A stretch of DNA of 64,000 bases from BJHQ01 sp964654285. Lineage in GTDB: Bacteria > Planctomycetota > UBA11346. Position 1 is the first letter of the stretch, and each line of letters starts with the position of its first letter. The translations under genes were made by a program, and so were the position numbers. Below are positions 31,886 through 39,471 of the stretch, piece after piece. The stretch lies in the NCBI GenBank assembly GCA_964654285.1, contig CAZZJC010000030.1:1-64000 (forward strand). The letters are read 5' to 3'. Under the pieces are notes generated by a model. That model was not told the origin of the DNA. It saw nothing but the letters and a program-made list of their open reading frames with translations, and searched no databases.

Positions 31886-32359
31886 ATGAGCCAACCGCAC
31901 CACCTCGATGATCCGACCTGCCCGCGTGGGGGCGGTTGGATCATACCCGCCGTCTTCCTGCTCTTCATCGCCGGGGCGCTGGCGGCAGGCGAACCAGCGA
32001 CCTATCACCATCGCGGTTGGCTCTGGGAAGGTCCAGGGTGGATGAATGCCGTGTTGTTTGACGGCTTCATCCGCCTCACCGGCTGGAAGATCCTCGGTTT
32101 CACCGGGGCGGGGATGTTCGCGGCGCGCTGGTTCGTCCAGGCCTGGCACCGCAAGCGCCACGGCAGCGCCGCCATGCCCACCCTGTTCTGGGTCATGAGC
32201 CTGGCCGGCGCGGGATTGACCACGCTCTACTTCATCTTCGGCAAGAACGACAGCGTCGGCATCCTGCAGAACGCGCTGCCGGCCGGGGTTTCCGCCTATA
32301 ATCTCTGGCTCGACCTGAAAGCGCGTGGCAAGACGCCGGGGGCGGCCGGCGCCGGTTGA
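31886..32359 (+). CDS. Lipid A biosynthesis N-terminal (LAB_N) domain membrane protein
   Basis: A 157-residue protein made of three to four hydrophobic helices. The block GWKILGFTGAGMFAARWFVQAWHRKRHGS, then PTLFWVMSLAGAGLTTLYFIFGKNDSVGILQNALP, matches the LAB_N domain. That domain is usually found alone or at the N-terminus of lipid-A-disaccharide synthase-like proteins. Its exact activity is not established; the family context is lipid A and envelope lipid metabolism. The first 25 residues are polar, and a helix at about 20-36 may be a signal anchor. A CDS start at 31886 gives a normal length. Confidence 0.8.
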   Translation: MSQPHHLDDPTCPRGGGWIIPAVFLLFIAGALAAGEPATYHHRGWLWEGPGWMNAVLFDGFIRLTGWKILGFTGAGMFAARWFVQAWHRKRHGSAAMPTLFWVMSLAGAGLTTLYFIFGKNDSVGILQNALPAGVSAYNLWLDLKARGKTPGAAGAG

Positions 32360-32374
32360 TCCCGGCGGCCGGTG

Positions 32375-33562
32375 TCAGCCGGCGGCGGAGGCGCAGGGCA
32401 TCGCCGAGGACGCAGCGGTGGCGACCGCATAGGCCTCGTCGAGCATCGCCACGATGTTTTCCGCCGGCACGTCGCCCATGATGTTGTGGACCTGGTTGAA
32501 GACCATGCCGCCGCCAGCGCCGAGGATGCCGGCGAGATGCCGGACATTGGCGCGGACCTGCTCCGGCGTGCCGCGGTCGAGCACGCCTTGGGTGGCGCAG
32601 CCGCCGCCCCAGAAGATCAGGCGGTCGCCATGGCGTTGTTTCAGCACGGCGGGATCCATGTTGGCGGCGGTGATCTGGACCGGGTTGAGGATGTCGATGC
32701 CGGCGTCGATCAGATGGGGAATGAGCGGCTGGATCGAACCGCAACTGTGGATGAAGACCTTCCAGTCCGAGTTGCGGTGGACGAAGTCGCAGAAGCGCTT
32801 CATGTAGGGCTGCGAGATCCGGCACCAGGATTTCGGCCCGATGAACGGACCGCGTTGCGAGCCCAGGTCGCTGTTGATCTCGACCACCTGCACGAGATCG
32901 CCAAGCGTGTCGATCAGCCGGCCGAGCCGGGCGAGCTGTTCGCCCAGCGAGCGTTCGTTGTCGGCGCAGACCTGCCCGGGGTCTTCGGCGCTGCGCATCA
33001 GCCAGTCGGGATGCTCGGAGGCGAAACCCCAGAATCCCCCCATCAGCAGGATGCCCGGATCGTCGCGTCCGCGCAGGCGGCGTGCCTCCTGGGCCAGGCT
33101 CGCGCAACGTTCGGATTCGGTCCGCTCGTCGAAATCGATCCAGGCGCCGTCAAAGAAGAATCCGCCATCGGGCATGCGGGCCTGCTGCGTCCCCTTGCGT
33201 ACCACCCAGGTCCCGTCGGCCAGGCGTTCCGATCCGGCGACGAATGCCGCCGGCACGGTGAAATGGTGCGAACCACGCGGGTTCCAGCGCGCGGTCGCGC
33301 GCCAGCCGATATGGAGCGGGGCGACATCGAGATGGAACCGGTCGCGCACGTCGTCATCGACCCGGGCGAGGAACCAGATGGGGTCGGCGACTTCGATCCG
33401 ACCGGTGTCCAGGCCGATCTGGCGGCGCAGGTTTTCATAGGCGAAGGCGCTGATCCCGGTCGAGAAATGCGAACCGAGATCGATCGGGAAACGATCGACG
33501 GGTTCGCGGCGCAGGGTGCGGATCAGGCGTTGGCGACCGGTCAGCATGGTGGCATCCTTCAT
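32375..33562 (-). CDS. UroD-family protein, MtaA/CmuA-like methyltransferase type
   Basis: A 395-residue TIM-barrel protein of the uroporphyrinogen decarboxylase superfamily. It opens TGRQRLIRTLRREPVDRFPIDLG, the usual form. His272-Ser-Cys274 (IHSCGS) and Cys322 in WGGGCATQ reproduce the H-x-C...C zinc pattern of MtaA-type corrinoid methyltransferases, so a methyltransferase role is more likely than heme synthesis. The start overlaps the stop of the PhyH gene (ATGA), so the two are coupled. An in-frame ATG 5 codons downstream is an alternative. The substrate is unknown. Confidence 0.82.
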   Translation of the reverse strand: MKDATMLTGRQRLIRTLRREPVDRFPIDLGSHFSTGISAFAYENLRRQIGLDTGRIEVADPIWFLARVDDDVRDRFHLDVAPLHIGWRATARWNPRGSHHFTVPAAFVAGSERLADGTWVVRKGTQQARMPDGGFFFDGAWIDFDERTESERCASLAQEARRLRGRDDPGILLMGGFWGFASEHPDWLMRSAEDPGQVCADNERSLGEQLARLGRLIDTLGDLVQVVEINSDLGSQRGPFIGPKSWCRISQPYMKRFCDFVHRNSDWKVFIHSCGSIQPLIPHLIDAGIDILNPVQITAANMDPAVLKQRHGDRLIFWGGGCATQGVLDRGTPEQVRANVRHLAGILGAGGGMVFNQVHNIMGDVPAENIVAMLDEAYAVATAASSAMPCASAAG

Positions 33563-34440
33563 TGGCCGGCTTTGCTGCGGGTCATGCGGGGATTGGTGCC
33601 GCAGAGCAGGAAGCGGCTGTCGTAGTGGTGCGGACCGGGAAGCGGTTCCGCCGTGGCATCGTACACCTGGGCGAGCACGGTCTTGCGCACGTCGCGAGGA
33701 TGGGTGTTCACACCTGATCCGTGCACGGTCAGGCAGTGGAAGAACACCACGTCGCCGGGCTGGCACAGGACCGGTGTCGCCGTCTCCAGGGGATGGCGAC
33801 GCTGGAGTTCGGTCAGATCGCCATCGCCCTTCGCGTCGACGATGCGGCCGTCGCGGTGGCTGCCGGGCACGATGCGCAGGCAGCCCATCGCCGCATCGGC
33901 GCGCGAGACGTGGACGATCGCCGCCAGGCAGCGGTCGCCTTCGACCGGGAAGTAGCCCCAGTCCTGATGCATCGGGAAGGCGGCGCCGCGTTCGGCGGGT
34001 TTCTGGAAGAGCTTGGTGTGGTGCAGCGCCAGATTGGGGCCCAGGAAGGCCCGGCAGAGATCCAGGAAGGACGGCTCGTACCACAGGGTCGCCCAGAGCG
34101 CATCGTACATCTGCACGTTGTGGGTGTGGGTGACCACCCGGCGGCTGGCGCCGTTGACCTGGTCGCTGGCGGCTCCGCCCCAGCGGGCGTTGGTGTTCTC
34201 GCCCGCACCGCTGATCTGGGCGACGATGCGGTCGAAGGATCGTTCCAGGGCGGGAATGCGGTCGGCGAAGAGGCCCTTCGCGACGAAGAACCCGTCCTGG
34301 GCGAAAGCGGTGGCGGGGCTGCGGCTCGCCGTCCTGCTGCCGCGGCTCGCCGTCCTGCTGATGCGGGGCGGGGACTTTCGGGCCCGCGCCGGCGGATCGG
34401 TCCTGGTCTGGGAGGTGCGAGATGCGGCAGCGGTAGGCAT
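33559..34440 (-). CDS. Phytanoyl-CoA dioxygenase (PhyH) family protein
   Basis: A 293-residue Fe(II)/2-oxoglutarate-dependent oxygenase. The iron ligands are His158 and Asp160 (MHQDWGYFP) and His240 (CLTVHGSG); Arg249 is well placed for 2-oxoglutarate. The first 45 residues are Ser/Arg-rich and come partly from a 21-base tandem repeat, so the N-terminus may be poorly conserved or start later. The substrate is unknown; bacterial PhyH proteins often act on small organic or osmolyte-like compounds. Its stop overlaps the UroD-like gene, and it is divergent from an AraC regulator 59 bases away. Confidence 0.85.
   Translation of the reverse strand: MPTAAASRTSQTRTDPPARARKSPPRISRTASRGSRTASRSPATAFAQDGFFVAKGLFADRIPALERSFDRIVAQISGAGENTNARWGGAASDQVNGASRRVVTHTHNVQMYDALWATLWYEPSFLDLCRAFLGPNLALHHTKLFQKPAERGAAFPMHQDWGYFPVEGDRCLAAIVHVSRADAAMGCLRIVPGSHRDGRIVDAKGDGDLTELQRRHPLETATPVLCQPGDVVFFHCLTVHGSGVNTHPRDVRKTVLAQVYDATAEPLPGPHHYDSRFLLCGTNPRMTRSKAGQ
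34321..34361. repeat. Two tandem 21-bp units in the 5' end of the PhyH gene
   Basis: GCGGCTCGCCGTCCTGCTG recurs at 34321 and 34342. On the minus strand it encodes two copies of SRTASRG in the N-terminal tail. Confidence 0.85.
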
Positions 34441-34499
34441 GTCGGCAGCCTAGGCGGCCGGGATGCTTCCGGGCTGGCAGCGGTCGAGTAGCCTGTGGT

Positions 34500-35303
34500 A
34501 TGGATTCGCTAGACTTGGCGCTTTCCGTTCCGACGGTGCTCATCGCCGGGCGCTTCCCCCTGGATCAGATCGGCTTCGCGCACCAGTACATCCATCGGTC
34601 TTCGCATGCGCTCCATCTGCATGATTCCACCGGCCGCTGGCGCTGCGCTGGTACGGAATATCCGCTCGAACCGGGAATCATCACCCTGTCGCCCAACCGG
34701 TTCGAGACCAGCTACGACCTCGCAGCGCCCGGCCGGCACTGGTGCGTCCATTTCAGCGTCGAACCGCTCACGGGCGACCGGTTGCGCCTGCCGCTGTGGA
34801 TGAAGGCAGGACCGGCGGCGACCTATGCCCGCGAACGGATGGCGCGCATCGCCACCCTGCACGATCGCGCCCGGGCGGGTCTGCGCCCGGAGGCGGTGGC
34901 GGCGGGCGCGGCGCTGCTCGAACTGCTGGTCTGGTTGCGTGCGCTCGGTGATCGGGCCCGCCATGGCGACCGGGGCGGGGGCGCGACCGATCGTGCCGCC
35001 GCGCTGGTGCGCAACCAGCCCGACCGGGCCTGGACCACCGCCGAGCTGGCCCGGCGCACCGGCGTCAGCACCGCCTGGCTCGCGCTCGGATTCCGCCGCC
35101 GCTTCGCGATGACGGTGGCGCGCTACGTCCTCGTCCAGCGCATCGAACGGGCGCGGGTGCTCCTGGCGACCAGCGCCCTGCCGGTGGCGGAGATCGGCCG
35201 TCTGGTCGGTTTCGATGATCCGCAGCATTTCAACAAGCGTTTCCGCGCCATCATCGGCCAGGCCCCGTCCGCGTGCCGGGGCCGGCTGGACCAGCGGGAT
35301 TGA
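34500..35303 (+). CDS. AraC-family transcriptional regulator
   Basis: A 267-residue regulator. The N-terminal 150 residues look like a cupin-type sensor (YPLEPGIITLSPNRFETSYDL). The C-terminal AraC DNA-binding domain has two helix-turn-helices: TAELARRTGVSTAWLALGFRRRF, then PVAEIGRLVGFDDPQHFNKRFRAIIGQAP, the classic second motif. It is divergent from the PhyH-UroD pair, with only 59 bases between starts, which suggests it controls that pair. The effector is unknown. Confidence 0.92.
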   Translation: MDSLDLALSVPTVLIAGRFPLDQIGFAHQYIHRSSHALHLHDSTGRWRCAGTEYPLEPGIITLSPNRFETSYDLAAPGRHWCVHFSVEPLTGDRLRLPLWMKAGPAATYARERMARIATLHDRARAGLRPEAVAAGAALLELLVWLRALGDRARHGDRGGGATDRAAALVRNQPDRAWTTAELARRTGVSTAWLALGFRRRFAMTVARYVLVQRIERARVLLATSALPVAEIGRLVGFDDPQHFNKRFRAIIGQAPSACRGRLDQRD

Positions 35304-35355
35304 GCCGTGCCAGGCCGCCGCCATCGCGGTTGAGCCGGGGAGCGGTCGCGCGACC

Positions 35356-36570
35356 ATGCGCGCCATGATCATCCGCGGCCGCGCGCTTCCGCTGACCACC
35401 TACCGCCGCCGCCGGCACGCGGCCGCCCGCCTCGCGGGGGAGCACCTCTTCGGCGCCGTGCCGCTGCTGCTCATCGGCTGCGACGAGCACCGCCTGCGCC
35501 GCGAACGCCAGGATCCGTGGTTCGACTATTACACCGGCTGCCATGAACCCGATGCGGCGCTGCTCATCCTGCCGAACGGGGAAAGCACGCTGTTTCTCGA
35601 TCCCGGCGATCCCAAGCGGGTGGTCTGGGACGGCCCGCGCCTCAAGCCCGGCCAGGGGCGCGCGGTGTTCGGGGTCGACCGGTCGTTGCCGCGCGAGCAC
35701 CTGGACGACGCGGTGCAGGCGGCCGCCCGTGCGGCGGGTGGTCGCATCGCGATGTGCACCCGGCGCAGCGAGCCCGGCTTCCAGGCCCAGGCGATGGCAG
35801 AGTGGAAGACGAAGCTGGCGCCGGAGATCCGCATCGGCAACGCCGAGCCGGCGCTCATCCGCCAGCGCATGATCAAGGATGCGGACGAGGTCGCCTGGCA
35901 TCGCGAGGCGATCCGCCGCACCCGTGACGGTTCGCTCGCGGTGTGGCCGCGCATCCCGCGCCTGACCAACGAATCCGAAGTCGCCGCCGCCCTGGAAGCC
36001 GAATACCGCCGCCACGACCAGGCGCCGCTGGCCTTCCCATCCATCGTCGGTTCGGCGGTGAACGGCGCGACCCTGCACTATCCGCACAATGACCAGCCGC
36101 TGGTCGCGGCCGCGCCGCTGCTCATCGACTCGGGAGCCACCGCCGGCGGTTATTGCGCCGATGTCACCCGCACCATCCCGCAGAACGGCCGCTTCGGCCG
36201 TGGCCTGTTCCGCGAGGTGTATTCCTTGGTGCTGGCCTCGAACCAGGCGGTGCGCGCGGCCGCGAAGCCGGGTGTGACCCTGGCGCAGCTCAACGAGATC
36301 GCATGGAAGCCGATCATCGACGCCGGCTACACCCGGCATCACGGGGTCAGCCACCACATCGGTCTCGATGTCCACGACCCCAGCGACCGCGACGCGCCGC
36401 TCGCGCCGGGCATGATCATCTCGAACGAACCCGGCATCTACCTGCCCAAGGAAGGCTTCGGCGTGCGCATCGAGGACGACCTGCTCATCACCGCCGACGG
36501 CTGCGAGGAGCTCACCGCCGCGATCCCCAAGGACATCGCCGCTGTCGAGGCGGCGATGCGCGGGCGCTGA
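35356..36570 (+). CDS. M24-family Xaa-Pro aminopeptidase (aminopeptidase P)
   Basis: Removes N-terminal residues preceding proline, using two Mn ions. The 404-residue protein has the N-terminal aminopeptidase P domain (about residues 1-165, RERQDPWFDYYTGCHEPDA). The M24 catalytic domain has all five metal ligands: Asp in LIDSGA and CADVTRTIP, His in HHIGLDVHD, Glu in ISNEPGIY, and Glu in RIEDDLLI. The start at 35356 (MRAMIIRGR) is one of two close ATGs. It sits in the same direction as the AraC gene, separated by 52 bases. Confidence 0.92.
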   Translation: MRAMIIRGRALPLTTYRRRRHAAARLAGEHLFGAVPLLLIGCDEHRLRRERQDPWFDYYTGCHEPDAALLILPNGESTLFLDPGDPKRVVWDGPRLKPGQGRAVFGVDRSLPREHLDDAVQAAARAAGGRIAMCTRRSEPGFQAQAMAEWKTKLAPEIRIGNAEPALIRQRMIKDADEVAWHREAIRRTRDGSLAVWPRIPRLTNESEVAAALEAEYRRHDQAPLAFPSIVGSAVNGATLHYPHNDQPLVAAAPLLIDSGATAGGYCADVTRTIPQNGRFGRGLFREVYSLVLASNQAVRAAAKPGVTLAQLNEIAWKPIIDAGYTRHHGVSHHIGLDVHDPSDRDAPLAPGMIISNEPGIYLPKEGFGVRIEDDLLITADGCEELTAAIPKDIAAVEAAMRGR

Positions 36571-36584
36571 CGCGGTCTGATCGG

Positions 36585-36962
36585 TTACAGTGCGATCACC
36601 GCGTCGATCTCGACCCGGCCGCCTTTAGGCAGGGCCGAGACCTGCACCGTGGCGCGGGCCGGGAAGGGGGCCTCGAACCAGCGTGCGTAGACCGCGTTCA
36701 TGGCGGCGAACTCGCCGAGATCGACCAGGTACACGGTCAGGCGCAGCGCCTTGTTGAGCGCGGTGCCGGCCTCGCGGGCGATGGCATCGAGGTTGCGCAG
36801 GGCCTGCTCGGTCTGCTCGGCGGTGCCGCCGGCGACGAACTGGCCGGTGGCGGGGACGAGGCCGAGCTGGCCCGAGCACCACAGGAGATCGCCCTGGCGC
36901 ACGGCTTGGCTGTAGGGGCCGATCGCGGCCGGGGCGTCAGGGGTCGAGATGGAGGTGGGCAT
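36585..36962 (-). CDS. ridA: RidA (YjgF/YER057c) family 2-iminobutanoate deaminase
   Basis: RidA hydrolyses reactive enamine/imine intermediates from PLP enzymes such as threonine dehydratase. The 125-residue length is typical. The hallmarks AIGPYSQAVRQGDLLWCSGQLG and ALPKGGRVEIDAVI are present, with the catalytic Arg in PARATVQV. An in-frame extension upstream was rejected because it overlaps the divergent map promoter region. It is convergent with aminopeptidase P and divergent from map. Confidence 0.93.
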   Translation of the reverse strand: MPTSISTPDAPAAIGPYSQAVRQGDLLWCSGQLGLVPATGQFVAGGTAEQTEQALRNLDAIAREAGTALNKALRLTVYLVDLGEFAAMNAVYARWFEAPFPARATVQVSALPKGGRVEIDAVIAL

Positions 36963-37069
36963 GGCGGTTCCAGGTGGTGCGGGGTGGGGCGCGCGCGTGA
37001 TGGCGGCAGGTCGAGCCGGCCGCAGTGCCGGCTTTGCCCGCGCGGGATGCGGTGTAGCCTGCCCCGCCG

Positions 37070-38086
37070 ATGCGCAACTCCTCCACCGGTGCAAAGCTCG
37101 GCAACAACGATCCCTGCTGGTGCGGGTCGGGCCAGAAATACAAACGCTGCCACCAGAGCCGCGATCTCCTGGCCAAGCTCCAGGGCGAGGAGCCGGGCAA
37201 GCCGAGCTCCTTCCGGCCGGTGAAGCCGGGCGTCATTTCCGCGCCGCGAACGGTTCCGGAGCGCATCCCGCGCCCGGAATACGCGCTCACCGGCAAACCG
37301 GGCTCGCGGATCAAGGACGTGATCAAGACGCCCGACCAGATCGCGCGCATGCGCCTGGCCTGCCGCGCCGCGCGCGAGGTGCTGGGAATCGCCAAGCGGG
37401 CGGTGAAGCCCGGCATCACCACCGACGCGCTCGACGCCCTTGCGCATCAGGCCTGCATCGACCTCGGCGGCTATCCGTCGCCGCTGAACTACATGGGATT
37501 CCCCAAGTCGCTGTGCACCTCGGTCAATGAAGTCATCTGCCACGGAATCCCCGACTCCCGTCCGCTGGCTGAAGGCGACATCGTCAACCTGGACGTGACC
37601 ATCTACCTCCACGGCATGCACGGCGACTGCTCCGAGACGGTCGGAGTCGGTGCCATCGATCCCGCGTCCCAGAAGCTCATCGACGACACCCGCGCCTGCA
37701 TGCTGGCGGGCATCGGCGCGGTGCGGCCGGGCTACATGATCCGCGACATCGGTCGCGCCATCGACGCGCGCGCCGCGAAAGACGGCTACGGCGTGGTGCG
37801 CGCCTTCGTCGGCCACGGCATCGGCGAGCGCTTCCACCAGGATCCGCAGGTGCCGCACTACTACGATCCGTCCGCCACCTTCGCCATGGTGCCCGGCATC
37901 ACCTTCACGGTCGAGCCGATGATCAACCTCGGCACCTGGAAGCACTCATCCTGGGAGGACGGCTGGACCGCCGTCACCGCCGATCTGAAGCGCAGCGCCC
38001 AGCACGAGCACACCGTGCTGGTGACCGAACGCGGGGTCGAGATCCTGACGTTGGCCGAAGGCGAACCCCAGCCGTTCCCGTTTTAA
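37070..38086 (+). CDS. map: Methionine aminopeptidase type I with N-terminal SEC-C zinc motif
   Basis: Removes the initiator Met from new proteins. The 338-residue protein begins with a SEC-C motif at residues 15-28 (PCWCGSGQKYKRCH), which binds zinc and often contacts the ribosome or SecB. The MAP domain begins near residue 80 (IKTPDQIARMRLACRAAREVL). Metal ligands are complete: Asp in VNLDVTI, Asp in HGDCSETVGVG, His in VGHGIGERFHQDP, Glu in FTVEPMI, and Glu in QHEHTVLVTE. The gene is followed directly by a double-hairpin repeat. Confidence 0.95.
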   Translation: MRNSSTGAKLGNNDPCWCGSGQKYKRCHQSRDLLAKLQGEEPGKPSSFRPVKPGVISAPRTVPERIPRPEYALTGKPGSRIKDVIKTPDQIARMRLACRAAREVLGIAKRAVKPGITTDALDALAHQACIDLGGYPSPLNYMGFPKSLCTSVNEVICHGIPDSRPLAEGDIVNLDVTIYLHGMHGDCSETVGVGAIDPASQKLIDDTRACMLAGIGAVRPGYMIRDIGRAIDARAAKDGYGVVRAFVGHGIGERFHQDPQVPHYYDPSATFAMVPGITFTVEPMINLGTWKHSSWEDGWTAVTADLKRSAQHEHTVLVTERGVEILTLAEGEPQPFPF

Positions 38087-38155
38087 CTTTTGCAGCGGGG
38101 CTCTGCCCCGCCACGCCCCGCCAGGGCTCTGCCCTGGACCCGGATTGCCCGGAAG
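38087..38155. repeat. Double-hairpin intergenic repeat after map
   Basis: CTTTTGCAGCGGGGCTCTG then CCCCGCCACGCCCCGCCA, a second small hairpin (GGGCTCTGCCC), then TGGACCC and TTGCCCGGAAG. It begins 0-1 bases after the map stop. The same element, inverted, follows the FKBP gene at 38333-38440. The T run plus hairpin could act as a terminator. Confidence 0.8.
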
Positions 38156-38332
38156 AACCTTTTCACCGCGTCCTCGCGTTGGTGAAACCTATTGCCCGGG
38201 ATGGGCACGCAGGGGCGCTTCGCTGTCTGCGTGCCTGGGGTCGTGACGATGATCGGGCATCAATCAGTCTGAAGAAATGAAAACGTCGCCCCAAATGGGC
38301 AACCGGCTGGCTAACGGAAGGACGCGGAATAA
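38156..38332. other. Structured spacer between two inverted repeats, nothing coding recognised
   Basis: The 177 bases between the inverted repeats hold a strong hairpin (GGCACGCAG ... CTGCGTGCC, about 38204-38243) and a GGGCAACCGG stretch, but no recognised RNA family. A minus-strand ORF of 62 codons (38163-38351) runs through it and into the repeat; nothing supports it as a gene. Confidence 0.5.
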
Positions 38333-38440
38333 AGCCCTTCCGGGCAACCACGGGGTCCAGGGGCCATTGGCCCCTGGCAGGGCGTGGCGGGACGGCGTCC
38401 CGCTGAAAACGGCTGGCGGGACAGCGTCCCGCTGCAAAAG
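38333..38440. repeat. Double-hairpin intergenic repeat after the FKBP gene, inverted relative to the map copy
   Basis: Read on the minus strand it starts CTTTTGCAGCGGGAC just 3 bases past the FKBP stop and ends TTGCCCGGAAG, matching 38087-38155. It carries one extra hairpin unit (GCGGGACGCCGTCCCGC), so units can duplicate inside the element. Both copies sit directly after a gene and point the same way relative to it. Confidence 0.8.
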
Positions 38441-38443
38441 CCC

Positions 38444-39232
38444 TTACTTCACGCCGGGGATCGCGGGTGCCGGGCCGGCGGTGACCTTGATCAGTTCGAC
38501 CTCGAAGATGAGCAGCGAATTCGGCGGGATGCCGCGGTTGCCGCGTTCGCCGTAGGCGAGGTCGGACGGGATGTAGAGCTTCCAGCGGTCGCCTTCCTTC
38601 ATCATCGGGATGGCTTCGAGCCAGCCCTGGATGAGGCCGCCCGGGTTGAGCGGGAAGTCGGCGGGCTGGCCGCGCTTCACCGACGAGTCGAACTCGGTGC
38701 CGTCGAGCATGGTGCCGGTGTAGTGGACGGTCACGGTCTTGCCCATCGCGGCCTGCTGACCTGCGCCGGTGGCGAGGACTTCATACTGGAGGCCGCTGGC
38801 GGTGGTCTTCACGCCGGGCTTCTTGCCGTTTTCGGCCAGCCAGGCCACATTGGTGCCTTTGCGGTCGCCGGCGCGCTTGGCCTCGGCCGCCTGCATGTCC
38901 TGCTGGAACTTCTGCATGACCTGCGCTTCCTCCTGGGGCGAGAACGGCGACGGCCGGCCGCCCAGGGCGTCCTTGAGGGCCAGCAGGACCAGTTCGGGTT
39001 CGATCTCGTCCTTGATCTGCTTGAGGCTCTTGCCCATCTGGATGCCGATGAGGTAGCTGGCCTTCTGCTTCTGCGTCCACGGGGTGTCCGGGGTTATCGT
39101 CGGGATGCCAGGAGCAGCGGGAGGGGGGATCACGGCGGGTTTGACCTCGGGCGCGGTCTCGCCGGCCTGGATGGAGTGGACGGAGGGAAGCACCGCGCAG
39201 AGAGCGGCGGTGACGATGGCGGTGCGGAACAT
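38444..39232 (-). CDS. FKBP-type peptidyl-prolyl isomerase, exported, Mip-like
   Basis: A 262-residue periplasmic isomerase that speeds proline isomerisation during protein folding. It has a signal peptide (residues 1-23), a Pro-rich linker, an FKBP_N dimerisation region (about 55-125; QKASYLIGIQMGKSLKQ), and the FKBP catalytic domain from about 150. Typical residues are VTVHYTGTMLDGTEFDSS, IQGWLEAIPMMKEGDRWKLYIP and AYGERG, with the final LIFEVELI. It is preceded by a 239-base divergent spacer to ilvD and followed by a repeat element. Confidence 0.93.
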   Translation of the reverse strand: MFRTAIVTAALCAVLPSVHSIQAGETAPEVKPAVIPPPAAPGIPTITPDTPWTQKQKASYLIGIQMGKSLKQIKDEIEPELVLLALKDALGGRPSPFSPQEEAQVMQKFQQDMQAAEAKRAGDRKGTNVAWLAENGKKPGVKTTASGLQYEVLATGAGQQAAMGKTVTVHYTGTMLDGTEFDSSVKRGQPADFPLNPGGLIQGWLEAIPMMKEGDRWKLYIPSDLAYGERGNRGIPPNSLLIFEVELIKVTAGPAPAIPGVK

Positions 39233-39471
39233 GGGCGCTCCTGGAGTGCGCGGGATCGGCGGAAGGGGGGAAGACTGCATGACAGCCCACGCATCCACAA
39301 TGGGAAATCCGATTTCCGGCGGTCGCTGTGGCGCTTCTGAACGTTGGCGTGGGCGGAACCGGATCCGACGCCGAAGACAAGCCGGTGCGTGACTTGCCGG
39401 TCCTGTCCGTGCGTCGATGCTCCGCCCTCGCCACCAAGGCCAGCAATGGCCCCTAGCCGCCGAGGAATCCC

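Noticed and set aside
38280..38350. Possible c-di-GMP (GEMM-I) riboswitch-like segment (GGGCAACC ... GGACGCGG ... AAAGC)
   Set aside because: The stem with GNRA loop expected between the two conserved parts cannot be formed, and no plus-strand gene follows.
38163..38351. A 62-codon minus-strand ORF between the inverted repeats
   Set aside because: No ribosome-binding site, runs into repeat sequence, and overlaps a strong hairpin.
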